Assembly: GCA_910588135.1 (NCBI GenBank)
Contig: CAJUOT010000050.1
Location: forward strand, 1-20,262
Length of the DNA: 20,262 bases
Origin: an uncultured Oscillospiraceae bacterium
GTDB lineage: Bacteria; Bacillota; Clostridia; Oscillospirales; Oscillospiraceae
Direction of reading: 5' to 3'
Each line of letters begins with the position of its first letter. The stretch's first letter is position 1. Shown one piece after another: positions 8,501-15,750 of the stretch. The translations under genes and the position numbers were made by a program. The notes beneath the pieces are model-generated. The model searched no databases, was not told where the DNA came from, and saw only the letters and a program-made list of their open reading frames with translations.

Positions 8501-11011
8501 TACCACTTTGTGCTCAGCGGCATCAAGGACAACTCCATCGAGGCCAACGACCTGGTGCCCGAGACCGCCACCCCGCTCCCGTTCACCACCATGATCGCCA
8601 AGGTGGCCCTGAACGAGCCCAGCAAATCCCCCGGCTTTATGCTGGCGGCCAAGGAGAAGGATACCCCGGCGGTGGCCCCCGGCGCAGACCCCACGCCGGG
8701 GAGGACGATCTTCACGGCGGTGAAGGCGGACGGCCAGGAGTACGGGGACGTCACCGTTGAAGGCTGGGTCGCCAGCAGTCCTGACGATAACGTCAAGATG
8801 ATCGCCACCAACAAAGACCTCAACCCGCCCCAGCGCATCGACGCGAAGTTCCGCCTCACTCCCATGTCCATGGGCAACCTGAGCGACGAGACCCGGTGGG
8901 ATATGCTGATCTGGGCCAACAACGACATGAAGTTCACCCTTTATTCCCGGGCGGTCAACGCGGCGGATACCGTGGCCTGGGAGCGGGAGGGCAGCGCGGA
9001 GATTCTGGGCTCCGGCAATGAGGCCGGGGGCTACGGCTTTGTCAGCCTGACCAGGATGATCCGCAAGACCAGCCAGTTCGAGAGCCTGTCCAGCCTGACC
9101 GCTCGGGAGTACATCATTCATGTGGACCAGATTACCCAGCGGGGGCAGGACACCGTGGACTTCAAGGGCTGGAGCGCCCAGTACAACGTGCGCGTGTCCA
9201 TTGTGGCCGGCGAGGACAACCCGCTGGACGACCTGAGCAAGACCGTGTTCAACTGCCAGGAGGCCTATAAGACCGCCACCCAGGGCGGGGGCGTGACCTC
9301 CATCGGCGAGCCGGAGCTCTTCCTTCCGGAGATCAAGTTTACCGACACCAAGCCGCCCCAGATCATCTCCACCGCCCTGGTGGAGGAGCGGGAGGGCCGG
9401 GGGCCCTTTATCGACGTGACCATGAACAACCGGGGGCGCGTCAACTATATGGTGATTCCCCTGAACAACCTGTTCTATACGGAGAACGGCGTTACGATTG
9501 ACGTTCCCGGCGCCAACAAGATCAGGCTGACGGACGATGTTCTGGGGAAGGTGGGCGCGAACTACTCCACCCAGAATTCTGAGATCGTCCGGGTGGAGGG
9601 GAACGGAAACCAGCCCGCGATCACCGACCTGGACAAGATCGGCGGCACAGACAGCGCCGGCAACCCCAACACGGGAGTCAAGCTTTCCCAGCCCACCTGG
9701 AGAAAGGTGACCACCCCCGGCTCCAACAACGAGGCGCAGACCGGCATCCGGATAAAGGCCACCGGCACCGTACCGGCATACAGCGGGGCGGCCATCGACC
9801 TGACCGATTATGCCAAGGCCAATACGGCCTACTTCATCTGCATGGTGCCCCAGGGCGAGGCCCCAGGGGCCATGGAGGACTATGCCGTGGGCTTCTACTT
9901 CGCCACCCAAGAGGCGAAGAAGCCCAACCTCCAGCTGGACATCGTGGACAACACCGACGTGCGGGCCACCGTGGACCGCACCTCCGAGGTGTCCCAGCGC
10001 CTGCTGATCAACAGCAGCAAGGACCACGAGATGACGGGCGTGTTCAAAGCGACGTTCGGCACTCTGGCCACCAACGCGGCCAACAACGGCATCGGCAGCC
10101 CGTGGAGCGCGGCGGCGGCCAGCCTCACGACCAGGTATGGGGGCTACACGGTGATCCAGGCCATGCGCGAGGACTACGGCAACGGCTCCGTCTTTGACTT
10201 CATCGCCTCGGACGCCCTGAAGGCCCGGGTGGCCCAGGATATCCGCAGCGGCTTCGGCGACGGGACCGCCATCCTGAACACCGGGCCGGAGAAGCCCATC
10301 ACCATCAACGCCGTGGGCAATCCCGCCACGGGCAGCCAGCAGTTCGGCTATAAGACCGACGCCATGCAGAACACCGAGCAGTACATCTGCGTGGCGGTGG
10401 CGGCCAGCAAGGAGGGTTCCGCCGACGCCTTCCGGGCGGCCTACTACGTGGCCAACCAGGACAAGGACTACCCCAAAATCAACTCGGTGTCCGCGGGATT
10501 CAGCACGGGCCCCAATGCGACGGCAGCCAACCCCACGATTACCGGCTCCATCTCCATCAACTTCCACAAGGTGCTCTATTACCGGCTGGGGGCCAACGCC
10601 ATCTACCGGGTGGCCCACATTACCAGCGGAACGGGAATTACTGGCTGGACGGACAACACGCCTGCTCCCGGCCAGGGGGAGTTCGACAACAAGATCTGGC
10701 AGAAGGTGAATTACATCGGCCTGAAGCCCCAGGGTTCCCAGATTACGGTTTCCCACGTGACGCCAGTGCGGGAGACCAGCTCCCTCATGTTTGACATCGG
10801 GGAGGTTCCCAAGCCCCTGGTGGGCAAGACCTCCTCCTGGGAGATCGCCCTGCCCGCCGACCTGTGCAACTGGTGGGGCGCCACGATGCCCTCCAGCGGC
10901 ATCACGATCAAGGTCACCTACAACTGGGAGACGGGTGAGTACACCAAGCGGCAGATTCCGCAGAATATGCGGGGGCCGGACTATGTGCCCTCCGAGTACA
11001 GCCCGAGCTGA
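5528..11011 (+). CDS. Large secreted S-layer-type protein with three N-terminal SLH domains, beta-helix-like and Ig-like regions
   Basis: The product has 1827 residues. A Sec signal peptide (KAAKRNWLRRG, hydrophobic LSLALILALL, cleavage near AQA40-A41) is followed at once by three SLH domains (about 41-85, 93-150, 160-210; motifs AITRAEFVAMMNRAYG, NLTREMAAVLLAR, NITRGEVASMLVKAIG). These normally anchor proteins to pyruvylated wall polymer. Residues about 210-445 are short repeating strands (VTVNTAGVKLQNGTIAGNLY and similar) typical of a right-handed beta helix. From about 452 come at least three Ig/FN3-like modules. An SbsA-like Ig strand pair near 815-850 (VEFTPAP, ISLVFSENV) is interrupted by a charged helical insert. 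The last 800 residues are beta-rich and not recognised. AAGGA lies 12 nt before the ATG, a long spacing. Candidate roles are S-layer subunit or adhesin; no enzymatic motif was seen. Confidence 0.88.
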   Translation: MSKHPNKAAKRNWLRRGLSGILSLALILALLPGTVLPAQAAHWAMPYAQKLVEWGVMRGDNGNLALDRAITRAEFVAMMNRAYGYTRLGSMPFPDVRTRDWYYEDINIAYNMGYFKGASGYAMPKANLTREMAAVLLARNMMLQPTKGEGLDFSDSRALSEWSRGLVGAAAEMGILGGYSDGSFKPQRNITRGEVASMLVKAIGTPINTKGEHTLGDVYGNVTVNTAGVKLQNGTIAGNLYLTGGIDLGDVLLENVNVLGEIIVSGAGESHSAQSSITLRNVTAEGMTVESITDQFVTIRAEGITSIGTTTVRTNAYVDDSSLPGYGLDLIELDGGKLLQLAGNIKEVINRTPGSDLQVVQGSADKITMDEYATGSKVTVDGDARVDDLNLDVATKVEGEGDIKNLNVGAAGSTVEQLPDDIVIRPGITADINGSTMNKVQADESSADPRLEAGYPKVKNIAPNSADLVFKTNKPGTVYWAVTAVSDGSVSEENLINPPSYGGRILKSGSVKAAAGKTEYNASPALSGLSQAGSYYVSAVFVDNRDQRSPVKVTAFSTPDGTVPAFSDGPRMSRNTTEVAQVTGMPNKSCKLYYALLPAGATAPTGAELKANAVPGNLGYGVRDAVKNTNININVNGRPLDQMTKYVVYLWLEDYDGAKSSRVYSVPFTTPDERAPVIVNRRQSGQTENAIELGVTVDEASTVYWTIIAEGRDNEMAFEGLTDETAEFNPDDRALQMKIESGSGKFVKNGRKQVSANNANKEVTIGLNETRPLDSAKTGTSSYIIYMVAKDAAGNYSKVEKFAVNTKDDTPPRLERVEFTPAPSASDGKPRADATISLVFSENVRGGAGTDKKFLELYEAVKKAVKENPKDTNGFGAKEAMEAEAAARNKLAEALYAHIKLYRGPVAGDTETEVPFCKTCAAVEDTATPGNYRIENSYTGAKPWLINYCYAQVKMEDGKLLVTFPTVKDKDGNVDDPVTGTSALQLESGATYHFVLSGIKDNSIEANDLVPETATPLPFTTMIAKVALNEPSKSPGFMLAAKEKDTPAVAPGADPTPGRTIFTAVKADGQEYGDVTVEGWVASSPDDNVKMIATNKDLNPPQRIDAKFRLTPMSMGNLSDETRWDMLIWANNDMKFTLYSRAVNAADTVAWEREGSAEILGSGNEAGGYGFVSLTRMIRKTSQFESLSSLTAREYIIHVDQITQRGQDTVDFKGWSAQYNVRVSIVAGEDNPLDDLSKTVFNCQEAYKTATQGGGVTSIGEPELFLPEIKFTDTKPPQIISTALVEEREGRGPFIDVTMNNRGRVNYMVIPLNNLFYTENGVTIDVPGANKIRLTDDVLGKVGANYSTQNSEIVRVEGNGNQPAITDLDKIGGTDSAGNPNTGVKLSQPTWRKVTTPGSNNEAQTGIRIKATGTVPAYSGAAIDLTDYAKANTAYFICMVPQGEAPGAMEDYAVGFYFATQEAKKPNLQLDIVDNTDVRATVDRTSEVSQRLLINSSKDHEMTGVFKATFGTLATNAANNGIGSPWSAAAASLTTRYGGYTVIQAMREDYGNGSVFDFIASDALKARVAQDIRSGFGDGTAILNTGPEKPITINAVGNPATGSQQFGYKTDAMQNTEQYICVAVAASKEGSADAFRAAYYVANQDKDYPKINSVSAGFSTGPNATAANPTITGSISINFHKVLYYRLGANAIYRVAHITSGTGITGWTDNTPAPGQGEFDNKIWQKVNYIGLKPQGSQITVSHVTPVRETSSLMFDIGEVPKPLVGKTSSWEIALPADLCNWWGATMPSSGITIKVTYNWETGEYTKRQIPQNMRGPDYVPSEYSPS

Positions 11012-11028
11012 TCTACAGTCACACAACC

Positions 11029-11067
11029 CCGGGAGCGGGCGGAACCCGCCCGCTCCCGGCCCTTTTT
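11029..11067 (+). terminator. Strong rho-independent terminator between the two SLH genes
   Basis: CCGGGAGCGGGCGG (11029-11042) pairs perfectly with CCGCCCGCTCCCGG (11046-11059) around an AAC loop and is followed by five Ts (11063-11067). Only 33 nt separate the T-run from the next ATG, so there is little space for a separate promoter downstream. Confidence 0.9.
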
Positions 11068-11100
11068 ATCAAACAGTATTGCGCAAAGGAGTCCTGAGCG

Positions 11101-14100
11101 ATGAAACACAGCTTTTTGCGCCGCCTGGGCGCGCTGGCCCTGGCGCTGGTTCTGGCGCTGCCCGCGGCGGCCGTCCCGGCCATGGCGGCAAACCCCACCT
11201 CCATCCGGATCACCCTGGACGGGAAAGCGGTCACATCTCAAATCACCGTGCAAGTGGGTGAGCTGATTAAGCTGGAGTGTGTGGACCAAAGGGGCGACCC
11301 CGCCAGCGTTGTCTGGTCGAAGGACGGGAACGGGGTGACCATGAACCAGAGAGGCGGCGTCCGGGGCAAGACCCCGGACACCGTGACGACCATCACCGCC
11401 ACGGCGGTGGACGAGAACGGCGACCCGGTCAAAGTGGGGAGCCGGGAGGTTACGGCCACCTGCAAGGTGGCCGTCCGGGCGCCCGTCCTTCCTACGGGCG
11501 TGACCTTGAACCAGACGTCGCTGCGCCTCAACCCGGGGGACACCTTCCAGCTGACCGCCACAGTGGCCCCGCCCAACGCCGACAGCAAGACGGTGGCGTG
11601 GAGTGTGGCCGACGCCCTGGGGACGGTCACCGTGGACGACAAGGGCCTGGTCACCGCGGTGTCGGTGAACAGCGACCCCGCCATCGTCACCGTAAAAGCG
11701 GTGAACGAGGCAGGCATGCCCATTCTGGACGCCCAGGACGGGGAGATCAAGGCCCAGTGCGCGGTGTACGTGCGGGATAAGCCCAACGGCTTTGTAGTTC
11801 AGGACGCCGGGGGGAAGGACGTCCCCAACGGCGGCACGCTGACCCTGGAATACACCGACAAGGGCGTACCCAACCGGCTCCGGGCCGCCCCCACCCCCTC
11901 GGACGCGGTGTTCACCTATGAGAGCGTGGTGTGGGGTGTGGTGAACGAGGCGGGGGCGGCGGACCAGTCCGTCATCCGGGTGGTCAAGGACCCGGCCAGC
12001 TTTGACCCCAGCGGGCGCTCCGCCGTGGTGACGGCGGTGGGCCCCGGCATCGCCAAGCTCACGGTGGCCTCCGGCGACGCGAAAGCGGAGTGGACGGTGG
12101 AGATCCCCGGCATCACCCTGCGGGGCAACACGCTCCAGATCACCGGGGGCAAGCTGTCCCTGTGGGAGAACCAGATTGAGCAGCTGGTGGTGGATGCCTA
12201 CGGGAGCGCGAAGAGCGCCAATATGGCCAGCATACGCTGGGAGTCCTCCGACCCGTCCATCGTGGACGTGTACGGCGGCAGGCTCACCGCCCGCACACCG
12301 GGCACGGTCAAAATCACTGCCACCCTGGAGGGCTATGACGCCGCCGTGCTCACCGTCACCGTGCAGGAGGACACCTCCGCGCTGGTCCAGGCCTCCAGTG
12401 TCATCGCGGGAGGCTCGGTCAACCTGAGCACCGTGGGCAGCCGGCTCAACAGCATCGCCGTCAGCAAGACGGGCAGCGCGCTGAGCTACATCACCAATCT
12501 GTCCGTGGCCACCGAGCAGGGCATTCTCCACGACAGCCACCGCTCCGAGGCGGACACCGGCGCGGGCGTGGGCAGCGGGGACCGCTACTATCTGTCGGGG
12601 AGCAGCGCCCAGGGGCGGACGCCTCTGTCCAATCTGTCCTTTGTGGCCAGGAGCACGTTCACAGGCAATGCCGATATCAGCTATACCGGCGTCACCACCG
12701 ACAACCAGTATTTCACCGGCACCATCCGGGTGCCGGTGTCGGGGACGCAGGGTATCCACTATTCCGCCGTGGCCGGTCAGGCCGTGGGCTTCCAGACAGA
12801 TGACTTCAACCGCATCTGCCAGAGCCTGCAGGGCGGACGGACACTGAACTACGTCACCTTTACGCTGCCCCAGGCCAGCTGGGGCGAGCTCCGGTACGAC
12901 TACAGCAGTCCCACCCATAACGGTCAGGCCGTCACGGGGGGCACCCAGTATTACCGCACCCGCACGCCCAGCCTGGACCGGGTGAGTTTCATCCCGTCCA
13001 GCTCCTGCCCCAGCTCCATCACCATTTCCTACCGGGGGACGGACACCAACGGGGGCAGCTATTCCGGGGTGGTGAGCCTGAGCGTCACCAGGCAGAGCGG
13101 CGGATATGGCAGCGCCGATGTGCGCTACACCGCGCGGCGGGGGGAAAAGGCGGCCTTTAACGCCGCCCAGTTCAACGCCGCCTGCATGGCGACCATAGGC
13201 GAGACACTGTCCTATGTGCGCTTCTCCCTGCCCTCCTCGGAGGAGGGGACGCTGTACCTGAACTACTGGGGGCCGGGCAGCTACAGCGCGCTGGTAAACG
13301 CCGGCACCAACTATTATGTGTCCGGTACTCCCGGCTTGAGCGCAGTGTCCTTTGTGTCCAGCTCTGTGGGCCCCGATCAGGTGGCGATTCCGTATACGGG
13401 CTACAGCACGCGAGGCACGGCCTATACCGGGACGGTGTACATTGACCTGGACGAAGCGTCCCAGACGGGAATCCGGTACAGCGTGGTCAGCGGCAGGGCG
13501 GTGTCTTTCAACGTCAACGACTTTAACAGCGCCTGCATCAACGCCACCGGCGCCAGCCTGAATTACGTGCGCTTCAATAATCTGCCCTCCTATTCCCAGG
13601 GCTACCTGCGCTACCGCTATATCAGCGGGAGCAGCTATGGCAGCGTAAGCACTTCCACCTCGTGCTACCGCGTCAACTCCAATTCCTCGAACTGGACGAC
13701 CCTGATCGGCAACGTCTATCTCCAATCCAACACGGGCTACGTCGGGACGGTGACGCTGGGTTACACGGGCTACAGCACAAACGGCACCTCCTTTACGGGA
13801 GAGGTGTCAATTACCGTCACACCGAACACCATCACCTACACCGGGACCAACGCGTTTCCCCTTCAGGTCAGCGCGTCCCAGGTGTCGGCCGCCTGCTCCG
13901 GGCAGATGAGCAAGCCGCTGTCCTACATCATGCTCAACAACCTGCCCGCCTCCTCTGCGGGCCGGATCTACGTGGGGTACACCAAAGTGGGCACCGGCTA
14001 CGCGGCCAACACCGGTACTGCGTACTATGTCTCCGGCAGCCCCAACATCGGTCAGCTCAGCTTTGTCCCCCGGGGACGATATGAGGGCCAGGTGGAGGTG

Positions 14101-14721
14101 GGCTACACCGCGGTGAGCACCAGCAACGAGCGGGTCACCGGGCGGATCGTGTTTAACATCACCCCGGCCACCGGCTCCAGGTACTTCAAGGACATGGGCA
14201 ACCACGTCTGGGCAGCCTCGGCGGCGGACTACCTGCGCCTGAACGGAATTTCCAACGGCTCCGGCAGCAACACGACCTTCGGCCCGGCGCAGAAGGTGAT
14301 GCGGCGGGACTTCGTGGTGATGCTGGACCGGGCCTTCAACCTCCCCAGCGCGGGCAGCTCCAGCTTCTCCGATGTGCCCACCAACCAGTATTATTCCAAG
14401 GCGCTGGCCTCGGCCAAGCAGATGGGCATCGTCAGTTCGTCCAACGGCAGGTTCCGGCCCGCGGACGGGCTCACCCGGGAGGATGCCATGGTGATGATTT
14501 ATAACACCCTGAAGGCCATGGGGAAAAACCCGCCCAGGGGGACTGAGGCCGATCTGGCCCGGTTCACGGACAACCGGTCGGTATCCGGCTACGCCAGGGA
14601 TGCGGTGGCCTCCCTGGTGCAGATCGGCGTGATCCGGGGCAGCAACGGGCAGCTGAACCCCCGGGAGACCATCACCCGGGCGGAAACCGCAATAATTCTC
14701 CACTATGTCCTGACCATGTAA
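11101..14721 (+). CDS. Secreted SLH protein with Ig-like (Big_2-type) modules, five repeats and three C-terminal SLH domains
   Basis: The product has 1206 residues. The signal peptide (KHSFLRRLGALALALVLAL) is cleaved near AMA29-A30. Bacterial Ig-like modules follow: residues about 30-127, 129-222 (PTGVTLNQTSLRLNPGDTF, a Big_2 signature) and about 338-425 (ITLRGNTLQITGG to GTVKITATLEGYDAAVLTVTV). Residues about 431-1020 hold five diverged copies of an approximately 117-residue module. Three SLH domains (about 1021-1206; YFKDMGNHVWAASAADYL, FSDVPTNQYYSKALASAKQM, FTDNRSVSGYARDAVASL) close the protein. The wall anchor is thus at the opposite end from that of the neighbouring SLH protein. AAAGGAG lies 9 nt before the ATG. 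A stalk-like surface adhesin or accessory S-layer protein is likely; its ligand is unknown. Confidence 0.9.
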   Translation: MKHSFLRRLGALALALVLALPAAAVPAMAANPTSIRITLDGKAVTSQITVQVGELIKLECVDQRGDPASVVWSKDGNGVTMNQRGGVRGKTPDTVTTITATAVDENGDPVKVGSREVTATCKVAVRAPVLPTGVTLNQTSLRLNPGDTFQLTATVAPPNADSKTVAWSVADALGTVTVDDKGLVTAVSVNSDPAIVTVKAVNEAGMPILDAQDGEIKAQCAVYVRDKPNGFVVQDAGGKDVPNGGTLTLEYTDKGVPNRLRAAPTPSDAVFTYESVVWGVVNEAGAADQSVIRVVKDPASFDPSGRSAVVTAVGPGIAKLTVASGDAKAEWTVEIPGITLRGNTLQITGGKLSLWENQIEQLVVDAYGSAKSANMASIRWESSDPSIVDVYGGRLTARTPGTVKITATLEGYDAAVLTVTVQEDTSALVQASSVIAGGSVNLSTVGSRLNSIAVSKTGSALSYITNLSVATEQGILHDSHRSEADTGAGVGSGDRYYLSGSSAQGRTPLSNLSFVARSTFTGNADISYTGVTTDNQYFTGTIRVPVSGTQGIHYSAVAGQAVGFQTDDFNRICQSLQGGRTLNYVTFTLPQASWGELRYDYSSPTHNGQAVTGGTQYYRTRTPSLDRVSFIPSSSCPSSITISYRGTDTNGGSYSGVVSLSVTRQSGGYGSADVRYTARRGEKAAFNAAQFNAACMATIGETLSYVRFSLPSSEEGTLYLNYWGPGSYSALVNAGTNYYVSGTPGLSAVSFVSSSVGPDQVAIPYTGYSTRGTAYTGTVYIDLDEASQTGIRYSVVSGRAVSFNVNDFNSACINATGASLNYVRFNNLPSYSQGYLRYRYISGSSYGSVSTSTSCYRVNSNSSNWTTLIGNVYLQSNTGYVGTVTLGYTGYSTNGTSFTGEVSITVTPNTITYTGTNAFPLQVSASQVSAACSGQMSKPLSYIMLNNLPASSAGRIYVGYTKVGTGYAANTGTAYYVSGSPNIGQLSFVPRGRYEGQVEVGYTAVSTSNERVTGRIVFNITPATGSRYFKDMGNHVWAASAADYLRLNGISNGSGSNTTFGPAQKVMRRDFVVMLDRAFNLPSAGSSSFSDVPTNQYYSKALASAKQMGIVSSSNGRFRPADGLTREDAMVMIYNTLKAMGKNPPRGTEADLARFTDNRSVSGYARDAVASLVQIGVIRGSNGQLNPRETITRAETAIILHYVLTM
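12391..14160 (+). repeat. Five tandem protein-coding repeats of about 350 nt (117 residues)
   Basis: Units begin near 12391, 12742, 13099, 13453 and 13819. Shared landmarks in order are a LSYVxF or LNYVxF segment, a Gly-x-Leu-x-x-x-Tyr strand, a YYVSGTP-like turn, LSxVSFV, and YTGYSTxGTxYTGxV ending in a short IxVT strand. The first unit is the most diverged. Units differ clearly at the residue level, so they are old duplications rather than a recent expansion. Confidence 0.8.
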
Positions 14722-14761
14722 GGCGGGCCGTGGAGGCGGAAAAGGAAAGGAGGGCGGCGGC

Positions 14762-15442
14762 ATGAGCACAACGCCCCAGACAATCCAGCTGGAAAAGGAG
14801 CTGGGTTCCGGCGCCCGCCGGGGTGCGGCGGTGGAGGTGATGACGCCGGAAAACCGCCTGCTTTTCGTGGGCAAGATAGATACGATCCAGAACGGCGCGG
14901 TGTGCATCCGGGATGCCAACGACGATATGCTGCCCATGGTTCTGATCAACAAGGAGCTCAAGCTGCGCTTTTTTGCGGAAGAGGGCAGTCTGGTGCTCCA
15001 GGGGAAGGTGTGCGGCAGCACCATGCGGATGTGGAAGGTGGACCGGCTGCGCAAAGCCTTTACCAAGGAAAACCGCGCTTTTTTCCGTCAGAGCATCAGC
15101 GTGGCGGTTATGGCCCAGTGCGGAAAACGCACCGCCCGGGGCGGCCGCCCCAACGTGCTGTTTCCCTGCCAGGTGCTGGACATCAGCGCGGGGGGGATGC
15201 TGATCAGCTGCGGAGAGATCTTTGCCCAGGGGGACTATCTGGAGGTGACGGATATCCCCCTGCTGGCGGACAGCCCGGCGTTCAGCTTCAACTGTGTCAT
15301 CCGCCGGGGCGGCGAGTGGAAGAAAGGCGTGATCCGCTACGGCTGTCAGTTCGTAGCCCTGTCCCCCAAGGACCAGGACAGCCTGCTCCGGGCTATTTTC
15401 GCCATTCAGCGGGAAGAGATTCGGAAACGGAAGGCATTCTAG
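14762..15442 (+). CDS. PilZ-domain cyclic-di-GMP receptor (YcgR-like), second copy
   Basis: This 226-residue soluble protein has a beta-rich N-terminal domain (about 15-100: VEVMTPENRLLFVGKIDTI, LPMVLINKELKLRFF) in the YcgR/PilZN position and a C-terminal PilZ domain. The c-di-GMP motifs are intact: RAFFR (R105, R109) and DISAGG (D140, S142, G145). AAGGAGG lies 8 nt before the ATG, and only 40 nt separate it from the preceding SLH gene, so both are probably on one transcript that ends at the hairpin at 15486. It is clearly diverged from the PilZ protein at 4801 but shares its architecture. Linkage to surface-protein genes suggests c-di-GMP control of surface behaviour; its partner is unknown. 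Confidence 0.83.
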   Translation: MSTTPQTIQLEKELGSGARRGAAVEVMTPENRLLFVGKIDTIQNGAVCIRDANDDMLPMVLINKELKLRFFAEEGSLVLQGKVCGSTMRMWKVDRLRKAFTKENRAFFRQSISVAVMAQCGKRTARGGRPNVLFPCQVLDISAGGMLISCGEIFAQGDYLEVTDIPLLADSPAFSFNCVIRRGGEWKKGVIRYGCQFVALSPKDQDSLLRAIFAIQREEIRKRKAF

Positions 15443-15485
15443 CAGTTTTCTGGATTTTTTCCGAGAAAACCGCCCGATAGAGAAA

Positions 15486-15533
15486 GGTTCCTGCCCCCGC
15501 ACAGCGCGGGGGCAGGAACCTTATCTGCTTTTT
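15486..15533 (+). terminator. Rho-independent terminator after the SLH/PilZ block
   Basis: GGTTCCTGCCCCCGC (15486-15500) and GCGGGGGCAGGAACC (15506-15520) form a perfect 15-bp stem with an ACAGC loop, followed by TTATCTGCTTTTT. The hairpin lies 44 nt past the PilZ stop. Confidence 0.92.
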
Positions 15534-15644
15534 GCACAAAGAAAAAGCAAAAGGAAAAGAGACTTTGTACTACAGGACAATACAAAACTGGTAAATTCCC
15601 GATATCTCAGGTAAAGCCAGGAGAAATCTTGTTAAAAAATTCTC

Positions 15645-15672
15645 TTGTATTTGCCCGGGAAGCGGCTATAAT
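15645..15672 (+). promoter_or_regulatory. Sigma-A promoter of the MATE transporter gene
   Basis: TTGTAT (15645-15650), a 16-nt spacer and an exact TATAAT (15667-15672) lie in an AT-richer stretch. Transcription would begin near 15679. The stretch between the upstream terminator and this promoter (15534-15644) shows no other recognisable feature. Confidence 0.75.
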
Positions 15673-15684
15673 GGTGCAAAAGCT

Positions 15685-15722
15685 GGGGCCGCTCCGCCGG
15701 CCCCGGGAGGCAAACCTTTTTT
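15685..15722 (+). promoter_or_regulatory. GC hairpin and T-run in the MATE leader, possible attenuator
   Basis: GGGGCCG (15685-15691) pairs with CGGCCCC (15698-15704). A run of six Ts follows 12 nt later (15717-15722). The gap is too long for a normal terminator, but alternative pairing of GGGG with CCCC at 15724-15727 is possible. A regulatory role is speculative. Confidence 0.3.
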
Positions 15723-15750
15723 ACCCCGCCTTGGAAGGAGGCAATTGCGT

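Noticed and set aside
5462..11026. Uninterrupted 1854-codon minus-strand reading frame opposite the large SLH gene
   Set aside because: It is a shadow of GC-rich codon use. The translation is Gly/His/Val/Leu-rich with no domain, while the plus strand has a signal peptide, SLH domains and a ribosome binding site.
10981..13725. 914-codon minus-strand frame opposite the second SLH gene
   Set aside because: It has the same low-information His/Gly/Arg composition, crosses the intergenic terminator, and opposes a well-supported plus-strand gene.
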